Translations under genes and position numbers: made by a program
In this document: positions 1 through 8,778 of the stretch, in pieces
Position numbering within the stretch: the first letter of the stretch is position 1
Layout: each line of letters begins with the position of its first letter
From: an uncultured Pirellulaceae bacterium
Lineage (GTDB): Bacteria > Planctomycetota > Planctomycetia > Pirellulales > Pirellulaceae
Assembly (NCBI GenBank): GCA_938083195.1
Contig: CALKCK010000008.1
Span: 1 to 58,286, forward strand
Reading direction: 5' to 3'
DNA: 58,286 nucleotides
The notes under the pieces: generated by a model
Seen by the model: the letters and a program-made list of their open reading frames with translations, nothing else
What the model was told of the DNA's origin: nothing
Database searches by the model: none

Positions 1-975
1 AATCCTGCCGCTGCCGTGAAAAGCCCGTCGATTGATCAAATCGCCGCAGCGCTGCATGGCCACAAGACACGCTATCCGAGTCTCGTGCTTGGCAATGAGG
101 GAGGTTTGGGTGGCGAAGGCCGCTCGAATACGCTTTCGTACAATCAATTTGGACGCGGCATCCCAGCGACGAATAATCTGCGAGGATTGTATGACGCAAT
201 GTTTAATTCCGACCGGGCCTTGCAGGAAAACCAACGGCGACGTTTGAGTCGGGATCAGCGCCGTGTCGATCGGGTGCTGGAATCTTACCGCGAGCTTAAA
301 CGTAAACTTGGACGCGACGACTCGCAGAAGCTGGAGCACTACATGCAGGCATTGCGAGATGTGGAGAAAGAGATCGAGCGTATGGAACGCTGGGCGACAA
401 CCGCCAAGCCAAAAGTCTCCACCGAGGAACTGGCATTGAATGCTTCCGTGCAAGATCCGGCTGCTTTCATCCGCACGATGTATAACCTGATCTATCTGGC
501 CTTCAAGACAGATTCCACCCGTTATGCGACCTATATGCTGCAGAGCATGAACAGCAGCAAGTGGGACAACATTCCGATCGCTTTGGGTCTTGGTGTCACC
601 CACCATTTGCTGGCCCATAACGCGGTACAAGGAGGTGAGCATCTGGTTAAACTTGGAAAGTACGACAAGTTCCAGGCAGACCTGCTGGCTGAGTTCATCA
701 CGAAACTGGCGGATACTCCCGAGGCCGGAGGCACGATGCTCGATAACACGATCGTGCTCTATGGCAGCAGCAACAGCCAGACGCACGTTAATACCGATTA
801 TCCTTTAATGTTGGTGGGAGGCGAAAAACTTGGTCTCAAACAGGGGGCGGTTCACGATTTTGGTAAACAGACCCCGCCACTGTCAAACCTCTACCTTACG
901 CTGCTAAACGCATTGAAGGTTCCCGTTTCGAAATTCTCCGACAGCAGCGGAACAATTTCAGAAATCATGGCTTGA
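1..975 (+). CDS. DUF1552 domain protein, C-terminal part (5' end outside window)
   Basis: The reading frame is open from base 1, so the gene begins upstream; 324 residues are visible before the TGA stop. The segment around SPSIDQIAAALHG, then YPSLVLGNE and a charged helical stretch (about residues 80-130 of the visible part), and the later GVTHHLLAHN and VLYGSSNSQTHVNTDYPLMLVGG blocks read as the C-terminal half of the DUF1552 family. That family is abundant in planctomycetes and usually sits directly downstream of a large DUF1592/DUF1588 cytochrome-type gene. Its biochemical role is unknown; full members are normally exported by a Tat-type signal, which is not visible here. Family assignment is by recognition of the sequence pattern. 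No regulatory site can be seen because the start is missing. Confidence 0.85.
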   Translation, partial: NPAAAVKSPSIDQIAAALHGHKTRYPSLVLGNEGGLGGEGRSNTLSYNQFGRGIPATNNLRGLYDAMFNSDRALQENQRRRLSRDQRRVDRVLESYRELKRKLGRDDSQKLEHYMQALRDVEKEIERMERWATTAKPKVSTEELALNASVQDPAAFIRTMYNLIYLAFKTDSTRYATYMLQSMNSSKWDNIPIALGLGVTHHLLAHNAVQGGEHLVKLGKYDKFQADLLAEFITKLADTPEAGGTMLDNTIVLYGSSNSQTHVNTDYPLMLVGGEKLGLKQGAVHDFGKQTPPLSNLYLTLLNALKVPVSKFSDSSGTISEIMA

Positions 976-1508
976 GCAATAGTCAGTTCGCTTAGCAAAT
1001 CAATTGATGCGTTTTGCCAGTCCTCAAAGCGTGTGTTCGATTTGCTTGGTGAAGAGACGGCTGAGTGAGGCTACTAAGTTGAGTTTGGATGTTGAGTTTG
1101 GCTGGCTGGAAAATAGTGTTTTAAAGAATGGCAAGCTAATTTTTAAATTTCGTTGAAAATTTCTAATTGCTATGTGGAAACAAAATTTTTGCTGGATTTC
1201 TACTACCTGTTTCGAAAAAATAACCCTCGTTGTTGTCCCATTTATCTAGGCAATACAGTTGGAACAATCGGACGGTCAGTGCTGGAATCCGCTTTGTTTT
1301 TCAGCAGTTTGGTGGCGTCGGTGGATTTGGGTGGTAAGTTTCCTACACGCGTCACAAAGGAGTGCATCCGCGATCGAGGAGGCTCATGGATTGAGTTTCC
1401 TGTTAGACACCAATTAATAAATTGTGAGTATTCTAGACCCAACGTGTCAAAGAACTCGCGATAGGAGAAATGCAAGACAGAAAATGCATTTCTCGGAGAC
1501 TCCAAGTG
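976..1508. other. Intergenic stretch without a supported gene
   Basis: Between the DUF1552 gene and the small hypothetical gene. Two overlapping open frames lie here on opposite strands (1153-1464 plus and 1242-1595 minus). Neither has a recognisable domain or a convincing ribosome binding site, and they exclude each other, so I call neither. The region is AT-richer than its neighbours around 1120-1240. I see no hairpin terminator. Confidence 0.4.
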
Positions 1509-1877
1509 ATGGCAAAATATTATATTCAATCGGGCAATGTTTGTTACGTAGTTGGCGCATGCGACGTCGAAGGCGCGGCCCTCTGGGCAATGCATCGCAT
1601 CATGGACGAGAAGATCTGTGATTACGAAGATGCGATTCTCGACAGCGACGTAAGCCCATTTGATTTACCAATTTCCGACATCCACCTCCAGGACGTCCCA
1701 CAGGCGGTTCCTTACGAGGCAATGCTTGAGGGGTTGGCTCAATTTGACGAAACGATTTCAGTGAGTGAGCGCGGTTTTGGCCACGATGATGCTGGCGAAC
1801 TTGAAACCGAAGAAATCTTTCATCAATGGCGTCAGTTAATGCAGGCTGTCGATCGACTACATGACCGCCTTGGTTAA
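1509..1877 (+). CDS. Small conserved-type hypothetical protein
   Basis: A 122-residue acidic soluble protein beginning MAKYYIQSGNVCYVV. I chose the ATG at 1509 over the ATG at 1470 because the protein pattern starts cleanly there, a GGAG lies 10 bases upstream (1495-1498), and the extra 13 residues look unstructured. The first 40 residues suggest a small beta-alpha fold (a short strand pair, then GAALWAMHRIMDE helix), followed by an acidic linker and a C-terminal helix with HQWRQLMQAVDRLHDRL. From memory it resembles a short protein recurring in planctomycetes, with no known function. The gene is convergent with the hemerythrin-like gene (65 bases apart). No signal peptide or membrane segment. 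Confidence 0.65.
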   Translation: MAKYYIQSGNVCYVVGACDVEGAALWAMHRIMDEKICDYEDAILDSDVSPFDLPISDIHLQDVPQAVPYEAMLEGLAQFDETISVSERGFGHDDAGELETEEIFHQWRQLMQAVDRLHDRLG

Positions 1878-1941
1878 AACACGGCAGTCGGCAATCACTT
1901 AGCTCTGTTGAACCAGTGGAGCCGATGATTGCCAAGGGCCG

Positions 1942-2481
1942 TTAATCACCGACCCCGAAGTCCTCATTGCAAAGCCTCATCATCAATTCCATTTCCGCCT
2001 GTTCGTGATGGGCGAGATCTTTGCAAAAGCGATCAAAGGATTCGGCAATTTGCTGAAACTGGACTTGAGGGGACGATTCTCGATAGACGACTTGCCAAGT
2101 GGTCTCGATGATTTCGCTCAACTGAAGGAATAACGTTTCATGGTCTTGCTGAAGGCTTGAAGCGTTTCGGCTGACATTAGGGTTTTGCAGAGCTGCATGC
2201 TGGAAGTACCCGTAGCATTCTTCCAAGGCAAAATACGTTTCCATTTCGTCACGAAGGTCGGAGAGTCGTTCGGCGACCTGTTGAGCAAAGTTTCCAGAAT
2301 CGGAGGCGAAACGTTTTGAGCGGTTTCCAACCGCGTGCATAATCTCGTGATAAACGTTATTAAGGAGTTCACGAAATCCGTAATCCGTTTTTATCTCTTT
2401 CAAAAATGGGACATTGATTGTGATGCCGGCAGCTTCTGCACCGCTCTGGCGAAATTCAGTTTCTGATATCCAAGTGCTCAT
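1942..2481 (-). CDS. Hemerythrin-like (HHE-type) helical protein
   Basis: A 179-residue soluble, almost fully helical protein. Four helices carry His/Glu pairs: VYHEIMHAV (about 43-51), DEMETYFALEECYGYF (about 78-93), QQDHETLFLQL (about 110-120) and LAHHEQAEMELMMRL (about 155-170). This arrangement fits the hemerythrin HHE cation-binding bundle, which binds a di-iron centre and senses or stores O2 or NO in other bacteria. The second helix has Glu where classical hemerythrins have His, so iron binding is inferred and may be altered. ATG at 2481 is preceded by GGGAAGAG. It faces a long intergenic region containing two copies of a 9-bp TGTACA-containing repeat. It could also be a non-iron helical relative. 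Confidence 0.65.
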   Translation of the reverse strand: MSTWISETEFRQSGAEAAGITINVPFLKEIKTDYGFRELLNNVYHEIMHAVGNRSKRFASDSGNFAQQVAERLSDLRDEMETYFALEECYGYFQHAALQNPNVSRNASSLQQDHETLFLQLSEIIETTWQVVYRESSPQVQFQQIAESFDRFCKDLAHHEQAEMELMMRLCNEDFGVGD

Positions 2482-2897
2482 CTCTTCCCTCGCTCATAAC
2501 TTAGGATCGTAATTGCCAATCTGACGGACAAGTTGGAGAAGGTGGAATCTAAGTTTGACGCTTTCAGTGGCAGTGTACAATTCTGTGTACAATCAAATCG
2601 CGTTGTAGAATAAACTCAAATCTGAGTGTCATTCTTTTAAAGCATTTCCTTTCAGCGTTTTACACCAGTCTCCGCATTTGGCACGATCAATATTTTATGG
2701 TGATCGAAGGCGAAGGCAAGGAAAATCAAATCCTTGAAAATGGGGAAGGATTTCGGATCTGTGGCCAAGGGGATCAATGCGGACATTGGTCTTTGCGATA
2801 GCATGCTATTTATTCGATAAAATAAAGAACAGAAATTTAAGATCGCCCTTGTTGGGTTTTGGTTTGTGAAAATTTATTTTTAATCTCTGGGTGCTAC
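2482..2897. promoter_or_regulatory. Divergent intergenic region with paired TGTACA repeats
   Basis: Lies between the leftward hemerythrin-like gene and the rightward Nudix gene. It holds a direct repeat of GTGTACAAT at 2573-2581 and 2585-2593, pitch 12 bases, each with a TGTACA palindrome, which is a plausible operator for a dimeric regulator. A hairpin with 8-bp arms AAATCCTT/AAGGATTT lies at 2728-2753 with a 10-base loop. No protein-coding frame of note. The regulatory role is inference only. Confidence 0.3.
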
Positions 2898-3464
2898 ATG
2901 TCCCAACACGGTCCATGGTTTATTAAAGATTCAAACGATGTTTACGTCGACCCTTTCGTTCACGTGCGGGTAGACCAAGTCATTCGACCTGACGGTAACG
3001 ATGGCCAGCACGTTGTTGTGCTGATGAAACCTGGCGTTTGCGTTTTAGCAATCGATGAAGAAAATAATGTCTATTTGACTCGGGAATTTCACTACGGCGT
3101 AGGTCGTTATTCGCTGGAGGCCGTTTCTGGCGGAATCGACACGGGTGAGCAGGCAGACGCGACGGCCAAGCGAGAGTTGGCAGAGGAATTAGGATTGATT
3201 GCCGAATGTTGGGAGCCGGTCGGTTCGGTCGATCCATTTACGACCATCGTTGTTTCGCCAACGAAGACCTATATTGCGCGTGGATTAACGAAAACTACCA
3301 GTAACCCCGAAGGCACTGAACTTATTGAAACAGTTATCATGCCTTTGTCGGAAGCGGTTGAGCGAGTCAACTCCGGCGAAATTACTCACGCGCCCACCTG
3401 TGTCCTGATTTTACAGGCAAGGATGAGGGGTGACTTTTCTTCCATGGATGCGACTCCGAGCTAG
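2898..3464 (+). CDS. Nudix hydrolase, ADP-ribose pyrophosphatase type
   Basis: A 188-residue cytosolic protein with a complete Nudix box at about residues 78-100: GGIDTGE, then 7 residues, then RELAEELGL, matching Gx5Ex7REUxEExGU. This motif binds Mg2+ and hydrolyses nucleoside diphosphates linked to another group. The upstream strand LTREFHYGVGRYSLEAVSGG is typical of the ADP-ribose/ADP-sugar pyrophosphatase branch (E-x-PAG-like position), so ADP-ribose or an ADP-sugar is the likely substrate; this is family inference. I chose ATG 2898 (MSQHGPWF) rather than the GTG at 2859, because the extra 13 residues are hydrophobic and unlike the family. It is monocistronic, convergent with the TPR gene 51 bases downstream. 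Confidence 0.85.
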   Translation: MSQHGPWFIKDSNDVYVDPFVHVRVDQVIRPDGNDGQHVVVLMKPGVCVLAIDEENNVYLTREFHYGVGRYSLEAVSGGIDTGEQADATAKRELAEELGLIAECWEPVGSVDPFTTIVVSPTKTYIARGLTKTTSNPEGTELIETVIMPLSEAVERVNSGEITHAPTCVLILQARMRGDFSSMDATPS

Positions 3465-3515
3465 TGGGAAACGCTTTGCATCGAAGAACTACGTTTTCGC
3501 ATTTTTGGGTTTGAG

Positions 3516-5030
3516 TTAGTCTGCGAGTTGTTGGAGCATTTTTTTCGCTCTAGCGCGATAGAGAAAGAGTCCGCGGTACTTCAATGCCTGCTCTAAAGTA
3601 GTTTTAGATTTTTCTTTTTCATTCATCGCATTTAAAACCGAAGCGGCAAAAAATCTAATTTCGGGAGAAGCATTTTGTTGCTGGATCGCCCTTCCAATTG
3701 CCGTTTTCGCTTGTTCCGTTTTTCCCTCTCGCAAGAGAACGTAACCACGAGCTGCTTGAGCAACGACGTTGTTGGGCAGAGCGCGAATGTTTCTGTTGGC
3801 AATTTCGAGTGCCATTTTCCGTTTTGCTGGATCCTCACTCTCAATTAAACAAAGGGCGTACATGTTAGAGGCATCGAAGTTGTTTGGAAATCGTTTGTAA
3901 AGCTCTCCGTAGTGCGATTCGGCGACGCCATACGATTCTCCTGCAAAGGCAATTTTTGCTTTGAGGGATAGTGACTGGGGCGTTTCGCCGGCGATGTCTG
4001 CTTTTTTAATGGCTGAATTTGCCATTGGAAATTGTTCTTCGTTGACAGCCCAACTGGCAACTTCTAGTTGGACTTGGGGACTGTCGGCGTAAGTTTCTGC
4101 TGCTGCTTGGATCCAGACCTTGGCGGTATCGAATTTTCCGGATCGCTGAAACCAGTTTGCGACGATAATTTCAGGAGGGCGTGTTTGAGGCAGGGCGGTT
4201 TGTAGTTGTTTCAAAAAGAGCAGGCTTTGCTCGAGATTTTTTTCATTAAACTCTAATTCAGCGGAGACCATTAACGCTTTAGGGTTTCCGGGACGCAGTT
4301 CTCTTAGTCTGGTGAGGTAACGTCGGGCATCTGTAAAACGTCGTTGTCGCATGGCGATATCGGTCGCCCCATCGAGGTATTGTGCTTCGTAAAAAGCGGC
4401 TGCGGCGGGCGATAGTTTGGCGCTTTTAGTCACCCGTTCGAGTTTGTCCAGTAATGCCAGTGCATCGGTCGACCGGTTTTCATTAATTGCCAATCTGGCA
4501 AAGGTTGAATAAACCGCTGGTTTGTCAGGATGCTGGAGGGCAGCACGTTCTAACAAAACTCGCCCAGACTTTGGATCTTGGATTGCGAAGCTAAGGCCGG
4601 CGAGCATTACATCCGCTGGAGGAAAGTTTGGATCAGAAAGAGCTTGTGCCGTCATTAACTCAATGACTAATTTCGCGTCTCGCGCTTGGAACGCTTTGAC
4701 CGCATCACCGATAACCTTTTGCTGCTCGGGGTTAGACGTTGGGTTGCCGGGGATAAGGTTGTTTAGTTCTTGAACGAGTTGCTTAAATATTTTCTCTGTT
4801 TGCTGCTGCGCTGCTGCGGCAGTCGGTGGAGAGACCGATGGTTGTGAGGGGGTCAGTGAATTGGGGCGGGTGCCATCGACTTCCTGTGGCGGTCGAAATT
4901 CAGTTCCTGTTTGCCCGACGACGGTCAGAGGCCATAGACATGCCGTTACTAGCAGAATGGTGATCGACAGTCCCGGTGTTGCCAAACGGGGTGACCCAGA
5001 CGTTGCTGTTGGAGGAAATGATGAAGGCAT
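3516..5030 (-). CDS. Secreted tetratricopeptide-repeat protein
   Basis: About 504 residues from the ATG at 5030, preceded by GACGGAG; a TTG six codons upstream (5048) is the alternative. An N-terminal hydrophobic segment (SITILLVTACLWPLTVVGQ) acts as signal peptide or anchor. A Pro/Ser/Gln-rich linker follows, then roughly ten helical-hairpin repeats with TPR spacing (for example ALALLDKLERV, ARRYLTRLRELRPGNPKALM, AQAARGYVLLREGKTEQAKTAI). TPR arrays mediate protein-protein contacts, here presumably in the periplasm. The partner is unknown. It is the last gene of a leftward run after metF (70 bases apart). Confidence 0.75.
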   Translation of the reverse strand: MPSSFPPTATSGSPRLATPGLSITILLVTACLWPLTVVGQTGTEFRPPQEVDGTRPNSLTPSQPSVSPPTAAAAQQQTEKIFKQLVQELNNLIPGNPTSNPEQQKVIGDAVKAFQARDAKLVIELMTAQALSDPNFPPADVMLAGLSFAIQDPKSGRVLLERAALQHPDKPAVYSTFARLAINENRSTDALALLDKLERVTKSAKLSPAAAAFYEAQYLDGATDIAMRQRRFTDARRYLTRLRELRPGNPKALMVSAELEFNEKNLEQSLLFLKQLQTALPQTRPPEIIVANWFQRSGKFDTAKVWIQAAAETYADSPQVQLEVASWAVNEEQFPMANSAIKKADIAGETPQSLSLKAKIAFAGESYGVAESHYGELYKRFPNNFDASNMYALCLIESEDPAKRKMALEIANRNIRALPNNVVAQAARGYVLLREGKTEQAKTAIGRAIQQQNASPEIRFFAASVLNAMNEKEKSKTTLEQALKYRGLFLYRARAKKMLQQLAD

Positions 5031-5100
5031 GAACGAACTCCGTCTCAATTGGATGGATTGAATATCTCAAAGCCGATGTTGTGTACTCTTGAATGCCGGT

Positions 5101-5976
5101 TTAGTCACTTGGGGAAGTGCGGTTGATCGCGGACATGATTTGGACCGTCGCGTCAGATTTGTTAAGAACATAAAAATGCAGTCCAGCGACATCTGCATCG
5201 ATGAGTTCTTGCGTTTGTTGGATTGCCTGAGCCACGCCGATTTTGAATTGATCATCCGCTTCCGGATTGGCTTCGAGTTCCTGAACAAACGAGGCTGGAA
5301 GTTTGGCTCCGCAAAGTGACGAGATGCGTTGGATTTGTTTGAGACTGGTGACAGGTAACAAGCCTGGAACAATAGGAATATCAATTCCTTTTTGTTCACA
5401 GAGATCTCGAAAACGAAAAAAATCGTCGTTGTTGTAAAAGAGTTGAGTGACGATTGCGTGCGCTCCGGCATCGACTTTTCGTTTTAGATTGTCAAGGTCA
5501 ACGTCGAGGCTTGGCGCTTCTCGATGTTTTTCTGGATAGCCAGCGACCAGTACGCCCAGGTCGTTAAATTCGGCATTGATCAGATCGACTAATTCATTGG
5601 CGTATCGATAGCCGCCCGCAGTTGCTTGAAATTCAGTTTCGCCCTGAGGAGGATCACCTCGCAGGGCGACGATATAGTCAACCGATCTCGCTCGGGCTTG
5701 TTCGAGGTAGGCCCTTAAATCATCCACACTACTTCCCACAAGTGTCAGGTGAGATGCGACAGGGATGTTGTATAAGTTTTTAACCTCTTCAATGATGTCG
5801 AGCGTCTTGCCTTGTGTTGATCCCCCGGCTCCGTAGGTGCAGGTGATAAAATCCGGAGAAAACTGCATCAGTTGTTCGACATGTCGACGAAGGCTTTTTT
5901 CGCCGGCGGGTGTTTTGGGTGGAAACAACTCATACGAAGTGACTTGTTTCTTTTCAAACAGTTGGGAAAGCGACAT
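5101..5976 (-). CDS. metF: Methylenetetrahydrofolate reductase
   Basis: A 291-residue protein, close to the length of E. coli MetF. It reduces 5,10-methylene-THF to 5-methyl-THF with an FAD cofactor, feeding methionine synthesis. Diagnostic segments: SYELFPPKTPAGE near the N terminus with the catalytic Glu, FITCTYGAGGSTQ, VASHLTLVGSS, DYIVALRGDPP, HREAPSLDVDLDNLKRKVDAGA, AIVTQLFYNNDDFF, and PIVPGLLPV. ATG at 5976. It lies 179 bases after the GlmU-like gene and 70 bases before the TPR gene, all leftward, but the neighbours have no obvious functional link. No methionine- or SAM-type riboswitch is apparent in the short upstream gap. Confidence 0.96.
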   Translation of the reverse strand: MSLSQLFEKKQVTSYELFPPKTPAGEKSLRRHVEQLMQFSPDFITCTYGAGGSTQGKTLDIIEEVKNLYNIPVASHLTLVGSSVDDLRAYLEQARARSVDYIVALRGDPPQGETEFQATAGGYRYANELVDLINAEFNDLGVLVAGYPEKHREAPSLDVDLDNLKRKVDAGAHAIVTQLFYNNDDFFRFRDLCEQKGIDIPIVPGLLPVTSLKQIQRISSLCGAKLPASFVQELEANPEADDQFKIGVAQAIQQTQELIDADVAGLHFYVLNKSDATVQIMSAINRTSPSD

Positions 5977-6155
5977 GGGGATATGAAATTATTCTGGAAT
6001 GGAAATTAGATGTTATCATGATAAGTTCGCAGCCGCTCGTGAGACAGTCCAGATTGAAAAACTGTTCGCAGATTGAGCGTTTTGAAGACGGTTAGCGCCA
6101 AACAGGCTGAAATTAGATTGTACTGGTTTCCGTGGATTCCTGAGGGAGGGGCGGC

Positions 6156-7418
6156 TTACAGTGAGATTGGCTCATTGGAAAGACCGTCGGGGCGTTCATG
6201 TTGCGTATTCCGGTACATGTCGAGAATTAATTCGATATCGCAGGGTCGCTGAGTCACATTTCGCCGGGAGAACATGCGTTTCTGAGTGGTCACAATGACT
6301 TCGGGAGGTAGGTTTCCAACTTTATCAAAGGTGCGAGCGTAATTTACGAAGCTCGGCACGTTAGTCGTAGCGAATCCATATACCATACTCGCGGTGCCGA
6401 TTGTCTTGCCGGTAAAGATGCTCGTGTTGATCGCGGTTTTCGCATAGTCACCCATAATACAACCGATGAATTGCATCCCCGATGCGACCTTTTCGGATCC
6501 GTACTGCATATTGACCATGCCGTATGTATTTTTCAAGTCACTGTTGCAGGTGCCTGCTCCGAGGTTGATCCAACTGCCGATGTAGCTATGGCCAAGAAAA
6601 CCATGATGCTGTTTGTTGGTGTATGCCTCGAGAATCGTACTCTCGACTTCTCCCCCAATTTTACAGGTATGGGAAATGGAGACACAATCTTTGATTGAGG
6701 CGTGCTCACTGATTCGGGTTCTTGGGCCAACATAAACTGGCCCTCTAATAAAACAAAATGGTCCAATTTTAACGTCCGAGTCGATGACAATTGGACCTGG
6801 TTTTGAGTCAAACAAAACCGGGTCGACTATCTGAACGCCATCGGCGACAAAAACATTCTCATATTTTTCGGTATAATTACCATGAGAGATTCGGTGGGCA
6901 AGATTGCCTTGGAAAGATTGAATGTTTTGATTGATGATTTCGTGTGGGTAATCGAGTAATGACAGATCGTCCTCTGTAATTTCACAATTGGGGCGACTGC
7001 CGAGCGATTCAATAATTTCAGACCAACTGGCTCGCGGATGATCTTGCAGTGTGCTGGTTGGAACAATGGCAGCGGCGGTTGCCCAGCCAACGCGAATCAG
7101 AATACCTTCTGGAAGTAATTGATTTGACGACTCTCTTAACGCACAGATTTTCTCCCAATTTCTTACCGTCGGAGCGAGTCGGGCGTTGACGATGAGTGTC
7201 CATCGTTGGGAGAGGTCGAGTGATTGCTCCAATTCAGGGAAGTCCAGCATTTGAATTCGTTCAAGGAAAGGTCGGACGATTCCAACCATTCTCGAATTCA
7301 GCAATTTTAAGAAATCGATTAAGCGAAGACTCGCGCAAGTGATGGCGTAAGCGGGGCGGCCAGTCGTAACGGGATACAGATTTTCGACGCCCGAATCTTC
7401 AAAAACTATAACGTTCAT
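6156..7418 (-). CDS. GlmU-like sugar nucleotidyltransferase/acyltransferase (TIGR03991 type)
   Basis: A 420-residue two-domain cytosolic protein. The N-terminal part starts MNVIVFEDSGVENLYPVTTGRPAYAI, the divergent nucleotidyltransferase start typical of the alternative bacterial GlmU family (putative UDP-GlcNAc diphosphorylase/GlcN-1-P acetyltransferase). From about residue 200 to 350 it has hexapeptide-type repeats (GPIVIDSDVKIGPFCFIRGPVYVG, ISEHASIKDCVSISHTCKIGGEV) forming a left-handed beta helix, including GHSYIGSWINLGAGTCNSDLKNTYG, which matches the acetyltransferase active region of GlmU. It is therefore likely to make UDP-sugar precursors for the envelope. Substrate is not established for the planctomycete branch. 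Confidence 0.82.
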   Translation of the reverse strand: MNVIVFEDSGVENLYPVTTGRPAYAITCASLRLIDFLKLLNSRMVGIVRPFLERIQMLDFPELEQSLDLSQRWTLIVNARLAPTVRNWEKICALRESSNQLLPEGILIRVGWATAAAIVPTSTLQDHPRASWSEIIESLGSRPNCEITEDDLSLLDYPHEIINQNIQSFQGNLAHRISHGNYTEKYENVFVADGVQIVDPVLFDSKPGPIVIDSDVKIGPFCFIRGPVYVGPRTRISEHASIKDCVSISHTCKIGGEVESTILEAYTNKQHHGFLGHSYIGSWINLGAGTCNSDLKNTYGMVNMQYGSEKVASGMQFIGCIMGDYAKTAINTSIFTGKTIGTASMVYGFATTNVPSFVNYARTFDKVGNLPPEVIVTTQKRMFSRRNVTQRPCDIELILDMYRNTQHERPDGLSNEPISL

Positions 7419-7620
7419 TTGGTGTGTGGGTGGCGCGCTGGATGATGGAAGCCTGGGACACGAGTTCTGGTTTTAGCATGAATTTATGGGATGACAAGCG
7501 AGATGCGTTTGTGCCATTTTCGTGAATCACGCGTTCATCAATTTGCTAACATTTTTAATTGCAAAAAACCAAATCAGGTGATTTAGGCAGTTTGGCTGGA
7601 AAGCATCAGCGCTTGATTGC

Positions 7621-7658
7621 AATAAAAAAAGCGGCTCGTTGGAACAAGCCGCTTTTGG
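7621..7658 (-). terminator. Rho-independent terminator of the OmpH-like gene
   Basis: Arms at 7627-7640 and about 7643-7658 pair over 14 positions with a very short loop. Read leftward, the single non-Watson-Crick position is a G-U wobble, and the stem is followed by a run of seven T. This orientation terminates transcription from the leftward OmpH-like gene that ends at 7713. Confidence 0.85.
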
Positions 7659-7712
7659 AAAATCTCTTAGAAAATCATCGGGGTCAGCCTTCCAGTAAGG
7701 CTGACTCAACGA

Positions 7713-8312
7713 TTACTTGAGTTGTGTTCCCTGATTACCGTCGGCAACTTGAGGTCCCATTTGCCCTGCAACTAAGGTGGTGAGATCCAATTGACTGTTG
7801 TAAACCACTGATCGATTCACAGCTTTGATGACCTCAGGCCGGTTATTTCCATCGACTGGAGAGCTGTCGAATCGCAAGACGAGAACGATTCCATTGGCCT
7901 CCGCGACCGCTTTCACCACCGATTGCAATTTTTGATAGGTGACGTAGTAAATCTGAGCTTCGCGATTGAGAAGATCCGTTTCCTGCTGTCGTGCAAAAGT
8001 TTTCAACTGTGTCTGCGTTTGTTCGAGTTGAGCTTCTTGTTCATACCGATCAGCCCCATTTGGCAATGCACTGATGGCTTGCGCATTTGCTTGAATGGTT
8101 TTCTGTTGAGCAGTGATTTGTTCTTTTAGGGCGGTTGCCTCTTTTTTAATTTCTGCCATCCGGGTTTTGAATTCCAGATTCCTTTGGAAAACGGCAGCGA
8201 CGTCTAAAATTGCAACGATACCGGATTCTTGGGCTTGAGCGACACCACCGGTCAACGGTAGCGTGAATGCGAATGCCGTAATTAGTGCCAATTTGTAAAT
8301 GTTCGATTTCAA
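7713..8312 (-). CDS. OmpH/Skp-family periplasmic chaperone
   Basis: A 199-residue exported protein. Residues 1-27 form a signal peptide ending AQAQ. The mature part starts ESGIVAILDVAAVFQRN, the conserved first strand and helix of OmpH/Skp, followed by a long coiled coil (about 50-130, EIKKEATALKEQITAQQK and later) and a C-terminal strand-helix IVLVLRFDSSP. Skp-like trimers hold unfolded outer-membrane proteins in the periplasm. The start codon is TTG at 8312, supported by the strong Shine-Dalgarno AGGGAGGA at 8319-8326. A terminator follows the gene, so it is probably transcribed alone. Planctomycete genomes carry several such paralogues, so a symbol is not assigned. Confidence 0.85.
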   Translation of the reverse strand: MKSNIYKLALITAFAFTLPLTGGVAQAQESGIVAILDVAAVFQRNLEFKTRMAEIKKEATALKEQITAQQKTIQANAQAISALPNGADRYEQEAQLEQTQTQLKTFARQQETDLLNREAQIYYVTYQKLQSVVKAVAEANGIVLVLRFDSSPVDGNNRPEVIKAVNRSVVYNSQLDLTTLVAGQMGPQVADGNQGTQLK

Positions 8313-8778
8313 AACTCGTCCTCCCTGACTGACGAAACGTATTTGGTTGATTGTAAGCCTAGGTGATCCTTCACCGGCAAGTATGATTGAAATGCAGCGA
8401 GATTGCCGCGAGTCGTTTAAATATACCTTGCAAGCTTCATGCCAAACTCAATTTTTGAATGTTAAAAAAAAGCTGAGTAGTAGAATCAGGTAAAACCCCG
8501 AGTTCGTCGCCTTTTGCTTTTTTTACGTTCTTCTCGGCACGCAACTTTTGCAACGTGGTTTGTAAAGATTACCGGTTTTTAAATCAATCCAAATCTTGGT
8601 CGCAAATGTAAAATTAACGATTTGAATTGCTGGCATTTTAAGCACGTTGTCTGCTAGCAGCTTCGAGGCCTTGAGGCGATTGCAAAGTGAGACGTCGCTG
8701 TGGAGTCGTGGTCTGCAAAGTCGTGGTCTGCAAAGTCGTGGTGCGATTGAAGCTGGGGCTTACCATGGTTTAGAGCAA
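8313..8778. other. Intergenic region, leader of the OmpH-like gene and short repeats
   Basis: AT-rich non-coding stretch upstream of the OmpH-like gene and downstream of the HisA-like gene. The part at 8319-8326 is the Shine-Dalgarno of the OmpH-like gene. A 15-bp tandem repeat sits at 8704-8742 (separate entry). No coding frame with recognisable content. Confidence 0.5.
8704..8742. repeat. 15-bp tandem repeat, about 2.6 copies
   Basis: The unit AGTCGTGGTCTGCAA occurs at 8704-8718 and 8719-8733, with a third partial copy (AGTCGTGGT) from 8734. It lies just beyond the 3' end of the HisA-like gene. It is not a clear hairpin; probable replication slippage product. Confidence 0.8.

Noticed and set aside
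1153..1464. Plus-strand open frame of 103 codons
   Set aside because: No domain, no Shine-Dalgarno, and an equally long frame on the opposite strand covers the region.
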